Assembly: GCA_037439705.1 (NCBI GenBank)
Contig: JBBIVP010000054.1
Coordinates: 1-11,151, forward strand
Direction: 5' to 3'
DNA length: 11,151 nt
Origin: JBBIVP01 sp037439705 [NCBI: bacterium]
GTDB lineage: Bacteria > JBBIVP01
Part shown: piece after piece, positions 6,751 through 11,151 of the stretch
Layout: every line of letters begins with the position of its first letter
Numbering within the stretch: position 1 is the first letter of the stretch
The notes under the pieces: model-generated
Seen by the model: the letters and a program-made list of their open reading frames with translations, nothing else
What the model was told of the DNA's origin: nothing
Database searches by the model: none
Made by a program: the position numbers and the translations under genes

Positions 6751-9351
6751 ATGTCAAAGGAGAACCAGAAAAAACTCTTTGAGGACATATCAGACTTTAC
6801 TCCCGCGATGAAACAGTATCTTGAAATAAAATCCCGATACAAAGACTGTATTCTCTTCTTCAGAATGGGCGATTTCTATGAAATGTTTTTTGAGGATGCA
6901 ATAACTGCATCTAAAATTCTTGGAATAGTTCTGACCACAAGAGACAGAAGAAGCGAAAACCAGATTCCCCTATGTGGAGTCCCATATCATTCAGCAAAAC
7001 CCTACATAGAAAAACTCCTGAAAAATGGATTCAAAGTCGCAATATGTGAGCAGGTTGAAGACCCGAAACTTGCAAAGGGAATTGTGAAAAGGGAAGTGAT
7101 AAGGGTTCTGACACCCGGACTTCCTGTTGAAATAGATTTTGTAGAAACCACAGAAAATACCTACATTTCAGCAGTGGTTAAAATAAATGAAAAGTGGGGA
7201 TTCTCTTACCTTGACATAACCACAGGAGAGATGAGAGCAGGCGAAGCCGACAATTTTGAATCGTTTTTAAACATTATGAAAAACATCTCACCCCGAGAAA
7301 TTCTTGTGGATTCAAACGAAATAAAGGAGATTTTAAAAAATCAAATTGAATGCACATGGACTTTATCAGATGCACCGGCCCCATCTCCGCCCCTTGCAAA
7401 AAAACTTATAGAAGAATTTTTCAAGGTGAAATCCCTTCACGGATTTGGAATAGAAAATCTCAGGGAAGGGCTCTCTTCAGCATGGTTACTTCTTGAATAT
7501 GTAAAAAAGACCCAGGGAGAGAACATAGGGCACATCTCAGCAATCAAACCTCACCTTTCAGGAGAATTTATGATACTTGATGCGGAAACGCTGAGAGGTC
7601 TTGAAATTTTCTCATCAGCAGGTGGAGAAAAGAAAGGCAGTTTAATAAACCTCCTTGACAGGACAAACACTCCGATGGGAGCGAGGAAATTAAGGGAATG
7701 GTTGAGATATCCCTTAAAAGATGTGGAAGAAATAAAAAATAGGCTATCTCAGGTTGAAAGCCTCATTTCCGAAAAAATTTTAAAGGAAATGTCTGATGTC
7801 CTGAAAAAAGTTGGAGATATTGAAAGAATAGTTTCAAGAATTTCAATGAAACTCATAACCCCGCAGGAACTGGAGGGACTTGTAAAAGCGAATGAAATAA
7901 CCAGAAACCTTAAAGAAATAATTGAAAATTACAATCTGCTCTATCTTCCGAGACTGGACGCATTATCCGCTTTTGAAGAATTCAGTGAAACAATAAAGAA
8001 ATACATAAAGCCCTCCCCTTCCAATTCAATTGGAGAGGGAGATGTGATTGGGGAAGGAATATCAGAAGAACTTGATTATTTTAGAAAACTTCTTAAAGAC
8101 ACAAAAACTGCTATTGCCCAGATGGAAAGGGAAGAAAGAATGAAAACGGGCATCCCATCATTGAAAATCGGTTATAACAAGGTTTTCGGATATTACATTG
8201 AAGTAACCAAACCACACCTTCATCTTGTTCCAAAGGATTATATAAGAAAACAGACCCTCGTAAATGCTGAAAGGTTTGTGAACGAAAAACTGAAGACATT
8301 TGAGGAACAGATTCTTTCTGCAGAGGAAAAGGTCAAAGAAATAGAAACAAAAATCTTCAACGAACTCCTTGAAACCCTTATGAGATATGTTCCGGCGATA
8401 AAAGAACTTTCACAGGAAATCGCAGTCATTGACTGCCTGTTTTCCCTTGCAGAGGTTGCCCATAAATACAAATATGTAAAGCCTGAACTAAATAATGGAG
8501 ATATTATTGAAATAAAGGATGGAAGACATCCTGTAGTGGAAGCAGAAATGAAGGGAGAATTTGTGCCAAATGACATATACCTTGACAGGGATCAGAACAT
8601 GCTTCTGATAATCACGGGACCAAATATGGCAGGAAAATCTACCTACCTCAGGCAGGTTGCCATAACAGTCATAATGGCTCAGATGGGCTCATTCGTGCCA
8701 GCAAGTTATGCAAGAATAGGGATTGTTGACAGAATATTCACAAGAATAGGTGCTGCGGATGACATAACGAGGGGTAGAAGTACATTCCTTGTTGAAATGA
8801 ATGAAACAGCGAACATTCTTCACAATGCCACTGAAAGGAGTCTCATAATTCTTGACGAAGTTGGAAGGGGAACAAGCACATTTGACGGAATAAGTATAGC
8901 GTGGGCGGTATGCGAATACATCTTAAAAAAGATTAAAGCAAGGACGCTCTTTGCCACACATTATCACGAACTGACAGAACTTGAAAAGGAATATCCTCAG
9001 GTTAAGAACTTCCAGTTCCTTGTGAAAGAATGGAACGGGCAGGTAATTTTTCTGAGAAAGGTGGCAAGGGGAGCATCAAGTGTAAGTTATGGAATAGAAG
9101 TGGCAAATATAGCAGGACTTCCTGCGGAGGTAATCAAAAGGGCAAAAGAAATCCTTGTAAAATTTGAATCAATGGAAATAGAGGGAAAACTTCCATTTAA
9201 AAGACAGGAACCCCAGATTTCCCTCTTTGGTCCTACATTTGACCCTCTCAGAGAAGCGCTCAAGTCAATAAACATAGCAGTGATCACTCCGATGGAGGCT
9301 ATAAACAAACTATATGAACTCAAAAAGATGGTGGAATCCGAAGAAAAATGA
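6751..9351 (+). CDS. mutS: DNA mismatch repair protein MutS
   Basis: Recognises mismatched bases and recruits MutL. The 866 residues match the MutS1 length. Domain I carries the mismatch-reading F-x-E motif in MGDFYE (F42, E44). Connector, lever and clamp domains follow (about 125-560; clamp landmark GIPSLKIGYNKVFGYYIEVT). The ATPase domain has Walker A GPNMAGKST (623-631), STFLVEMNETANIL, Walker B with DEVGRGTST (D702, E703) and THYHELT (H737). The tail ITPMEAINKLYELKKMV resembles the dimerisation end. The start is fixed by SKENQKK before the conserved TPAMKQYLEIK, with an in-frame stop upstream. No MutL is in the window. Its stop overlaps the next gene's start (ATGA). Confidence 0.98.
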   Translation: MSKENQKKLFEDISDFTPAMKQYLEIKSRYKDCILFFRMGDFYEMFFEDAITASKILGIVLTTRDRRSENQIPLCGVPYHSAKPYIEKLLKNGFKVAICEQVEDPKLAKGIVKREVIRVLTPGLPVEIDFVETTENTYISAVVKINEKWGFSYLDITTGEMRAGEADNFESFLNIMKNISPREILVDSNEIKEILKNQIECTWTLSDAPAPSPPLAKKLIEEFFKVKSLHGFGIENLREGLSSAWLLLEYVKKTQGENIGHISAIKPHLSGEFMILDAETLRGLEIFSSAGGEKKGSLINLLDRTNTPMGARKLREWLRYPLKDVEEIKNRLSQVESLISEKILKEMSDVLKKVGDIERIVSRISMKLITPQELEGLVKANEITRNLKEIIENYNLLYLPRLDALSAFEEFSETIKKYIKPSPSNSIGEGDVIGEGISEELDYFRKLLKDTKTAIAQMEREERMKTGIPSLKIGYNKVFGYYIEVTKPHLHLVPKDYIRKQTLVNAERFVNEKLKTFEEQILSAEEKVKEIETKIFNELLETLMRYVPAIKELSQEIAVIDCLFSLAEVAHKYKYVKPELNNGDIIEIKDGRHPVVEAEMKGEFVPNDIYLDRDQNMLLIITGPNMAGKSTYLRQVAITVIMAQMGSFVPASYARIGIVDRIFTRIGAADDITRGRSTFLVEMNETANILHNATERSLIILDEVGRGTSTFDGISIAWAVCEYILKKIKARTLFATHYHELTELEKEYPQVKNFQFLVKEWNGQVIFLRKVARGASSVSYGIEVANIAGLPAEVIKRAKEILVKFESMEIEGKLPFKRQEPQISLFGPTFDPLREALKSINIAVITPMEAINKLYELKKMVESEEK
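8013..8041. repeat. Near-palindrome inside mutS
   Basis: Centred on 8027, arms of 14 bases pair at 12 positions plus one G-T wobble; the core CCAATTCAATTGG is perfect. It encodes part of PSPSNSIGEGD, in a loop before the conserved SEELDYFRKLL. This may be a small palindromic repeat carried in frame, or chance. Confidence 0.35.
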
Positions 9352-10007
9352 ATTCCATAAATGCCATAATTTTTTTTGCAATAACAACCGGATTTCTTAA
9401 ATTTTTAGACCTATCCGGAATTTCCATTCTCAGAGAGCTACTTCCAGTTTTTGCAGCAGTGATGTTCCTTTACATTCCCACAATTTATTCATCAAGAAAA
9501 AGGGACAAGAAATTGATTGAGATAATAAAAATAAAGAATTTAAAAAGTAACATAATTTTCTCCGTCTATATATCCCTTGCCATATTTCCTCTTTATACAA
9601 TTGGATTTTACATCTTTCATTCCATGATCCTCGGGAAAAAATTTCTTCTCCACTTTCCAGGCGATTCACCAGGAAATTTAATATCAATGATTTTATTTCA
9701 TATATTCATCGCCGGACTTCCCGAGGAAACCTTTTACAGAGGATTTGTTCAGGAATTGTTCAACAGGGATTTTGGGAAAAAATGGAAACTATTTGGAATT
9801 CAATTTGGACCATCAATTTTTTTAACAAGTTTTTTATTCGCCATCGGACATTACATCATAATTCCCCATCCCTTTCGTCTTGCGGTATTTTTCCCTTCAC
9901 TTCTTTTTGGTCTGATGAAAGAAAAAACTCAGAACATCACCTTACCATTTCTCTTTCACGCAATTGCAAATATATATTCAGGAATACTTGAGGGGATGTT
10001 TGTTTGA
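9348..10007 (+). CDS. CPBP-family intramembrane protease
   Basis: A polytopic inner-membrane glutamic protease of the CPBP (CAAX protease/bacteriocin-processing) family, 219 residues with about six hydrophobic segments. The three motifs are present: EETFYR (E126, E127, R131), FAIGH (F164, H168) and HAIAN (H204, N208). The stretch FRLAVFFPSLLFGLM (176-190) before motif three recalls members that act as sorting-signal processors (myxosortase-like), but no C-terminal sorting tag is seen in the window, so the substrate is unknown. The ATG overlaps the mutS stop as ATGA, so translation is coupled to mutS; a link to repair is not otherwise suggested. Confidence 0.88.
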   Translation: MNSINAIIFFAITTGFLKFLDLSGISILRELLPVFAAVMFLYIPTIYSSRKRDKKLIEIIKIKNLKSNIIFSVYISLAIFPLYTIGFYIFHSMILGKKFLLHFPGDSPGNLISMILFHIFIAGLPEETFYRGFVQELFNRDFGKKWKLFGIQFGPSIFLTSFLFAIGHYIIIPHPFRLAVFFPSLLFGLMKEKTQNITLPFLFHAIANIYSGILEGMFV

Positions 10008-10042
10008 ATGGAAAGTAGTTTACTGTCGCTTCAAATGAAATT

Positions 10043-10086
10043 GGGAGTTAGGAATCAGAAAGAATTTTGCATTGCTCCTCACTCCC
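10043..10086 (+). terminator. Possible terminator of the mutS operon
   Basis: GGGAGT-T-AGGA (10043-10053) can pair with TCCT-C-ACTCCC (10076-10086) around a 22-base loop, followed on the plus strand by CCCTTTTCTTCTTTC. It lies between convergent genes, and the right arm covers the stop codon of the minus-strand gene. The loop is long and the T-tract interrupted. Confidence 0.35.
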
Positions 10087-10609
10087 CCTTTTCTTCTTTC
10101 AAAAGCTTTTCAACTCCCCTGCAGACCTTTACCAGATTTGGCTTTATAAGGGCAAAAATAAATTTCTCAATCTGTGGAACAACTATCCTTCTTAATAACT
10201 TCGGAATGGATGGATAATTTGAAAGGTCAAGGTTAAATTCTCCGCTCAGAATTATCTTTGTCTTTCCGCCCTCATCCACAAACCTGTTCACACCGCTTGC
10301 CTTTACATATTCTTTGAAAAAAACTGGCTCAAACTCCCATTCCACAGTGTAATTTGAATCATCCCATACCGCCCTGTCAATCCAGGTTATCTCCTCCGCT
10401 TTTAGATAGGGCTGAACAATTTTCGGAACAGTATATTTTCCATACCATCTGTTAACAAAATATGTCTTTTTCCCTTTTTTCTCCTTCTTCTCCACAACAA
10501 TTTTCTTCACATTCGGGATAAATCTAACAAGGTCCGGAAGTCTATCCATGTAAGTTTTGTAAACATCCTCAATATCAAAATCCACATACTCAAACAACTC
10601 AAACTTCAT
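10079..10609 (-). CDS. SRPBCC/START-like fold protein
   Basis: A 176-residue soluble protein that looks like an SRPBCC (START/polyketide cyclase-like) fold. It opens with a beta strand and helix (KFELFEYVDFDIEDVYKTYMD, landmarks 2-22) and LPDLVRFIPNVKKIVV (24-39). Curved-sheet strands follow (TYFVNRWYG, EITWIDRAVW, YTVEWEFEP, TKIILSGEFNLDL), and a long C-terminal helix (about 138-172, IPKLLRRIV to VEKLLKEE). Such proteins bind hydrophobic ligands in the groove between sheet and helix. Ligand and activity cannot be read. A strong Shine-Dalgarno (AAGGAGG, complement of 10618-10624) lies eight bases before the ATG, inside the end of the HD gene, with an 11-base overlap, so the two are coupled. 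Confidence 0.7.
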   Translation of the reverse strand: MKFELFEYVDFDIEDVYKTYMDRLPDLVRFIPNVKKIVVEKKEKKGKKTYFVNRWYGKYTVPKIVQPYLKAEEITWIDRAVWDDSNYTVEWEFEPVFFKEYVKASGVNRFVDEGGKTKIILSGEFNLDLSNYPSIPKLLRRIVVPQIEKFIFALIKPNLVKVCRGVEKLLKEEKGE

Positions 10610-11096
10610 CTTCCATACCTCCTTCTTTGTAATCTTCTAAAAACAAATTCATTCCCCTTCTTACCGCTTCAACAAAATCTTCCTCCTCCACATCCAGTTG
10701 TTCCAGAAACTTTTTACCTACTGAACGGAGGAAATTTTGAAGGGATTGAATGTCCGGTGAAATTTTCAGGACTTTTTCAAGGAGGTAGAGGACAATTTCC
10801 ATGGGTTCCTCTCTTTCCTTTTCTCTCTCATGATGGGTTATGGCATTGATTATTCTTTCGTTTACCCCTTCGTTCCTCAAAATCTCAGAGGATATAATCC
10901 CGTGATATTCATAATTCAATACAGCCTGCGGAAGGTCTATATCATGAAGCATTCCGCATATTTCCCACTCATCAGGTTCTTCATCAAGAAGTAATGCTAT
11001 TTCCCGCATTATGTAACCCATCATCAAAGAATGTCTCAAAAGGCTTCTGCTTCTTACCAGTGCCTTTAAAAGTAGTCTTGCATCTATAATATCCAT
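10599..11096 (-). CDS. HD-domain (HDIG-type) protein
   Basis: A 165-residue cytoplasmic protein with the metal-dependent phosphohydrolase HD pattern: H22 in LLRHSLMMGYIM, H51-D52 in CGMLHDIDL, H65 in YEYHG, and H88-H89 in INAITHHE. The last metal-binding aspartate of the family appears replaced by glutamate (E107 in LYLLEKVLKIS), so catalysis is uncertain. After about 110 comes a charged helical tail (LQNFLRSVGKKFLEQL, FVEAVRRGMNLFLED). Family members hydrolyse nucleotides or phosphoesters; the substrate is unknown. It heads a two-gene unit with the SRPBCC protein. The start at 11096 has no clear Shine-Dalgarno site; an A/T-rich box TAAATT lies six bases before the ATG, so this mRNA may also be almost leaderless. 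Confidence 0.85.
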   Translation of the reverse strand: MDIIDARLLLKALVRSRSLLRHSLMMGYIMREIALLLDEEPDEWEICGMLHDIDLPQAVLNYEYHGIISSEILRNEGVNERIINAITHHEREKEREEPMEIVLYLLEKVLKISPDIQSLQNFLRSVGKKFLEQLDVEEEDFVEAVRRGMNLFLEDYKEGGMEDEV

Positions 11097-11131
11097 TTTA
11101 GAATTTAAAAGGTGATGGAGAAAAAGACAGG

Positions 11132-11151
11132 ATGAAAATAATAAGTGCTAT
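11132..11151 (+). CDS. Possible start of a divergent gene, cut by window end
   Basis: ATG at 11132 begins MKIISA and runs off the window. GGTGATGGAG lies upstream at 11111-11120, a little far for ribosome binding. Only six codons are visible, and the 35-base gap to the HD gene leaves little room for a promoter, so the call rests on start-like composition. Confidence 0.25.

Noticed and set aside
10008-10217. 69-codon frame starting directly after the CPBP stop
   Set aside because: Most of it is antisense to the SRPBCC gene; the ATG has no ribosome site and the product looks like shadow coding.

Overview
The window is A+T-rich bacterial DNA holding mostly chromosomal housekeeping genes. Recognisable genes are a divergent long-form ATP phosphoribosyltransferase (hisG), a flavin transferase (apbE), a secreted FecR-domain protein, tRNA-Ser(GCU), an RluA-type pseudouridine synthase, seryl-tRNA synthetase (serS) with a small cysteine-rich protein behind it, mutS with a CPBP intramembrane protease behind it, and an HD-domain/SRPBCC gene pair. 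Start codons are often set by very short upstream regions. mutS has a consensus -10 box ending six bases before its ATG, so its mRNA is probably leaderless. This, the odd HisG and the gene order suggest an uncultivated, deep-branching bacterium. The sequence alone does not let me name a phylum.

Layout. 1-2039 (+): hisG then apbE, overlapping by 35 bases, behind a TTGACA box and a 7+7 bp dyad. 2050-2673 (-): secreted FecR-domain protein, convergent with apbE. 2705-2948 (-): a decayed MntA-HepT toxin-antitoxin module, just downstream of the tRNA 3' end. 3011-3102 (-): tRNA-Ser. 3211-4074 (+): RluA-type synthase. 4077-5550 (-): serS and the cysteine-rich protein, translationally coupled. 5551-6239: a gene-poor stretch with short broken frames. 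6240-6437 (+): small exported helical peptide with its own promoter. 6438-6750: a second degraded stretch. 6751-10007 (+): mutS and CPBP protease with an ATGA overlap. 10079-11096 (-): HD protein and SRPBCC protein with an 11-base overlap. At 11132 a divergent gene may begin.

How it works together. Translation is a loose theme: tRNA-Ser, its synthetase and an RNA pseudouridine synthase lie within 2.6 kb, although no shared operon is visible. The coupled pairs (hisG-apbE, serS-cysteine-rich protein, mutS-CPBP, HD-SRPBCC) are the best functional leads for the less understood partners. I found no intact new defence system. The only defence-type trace is the MntA-HepT remnant, supported by the RNase/AMPylation motif RNRIAHAY of HepT read in a frame opened only after a stop. 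The two gaps either side of the 6240 peptide hold good Shine-Dalgarno sites in front of very short or frameshifted frames, which suggests gene turnover there.
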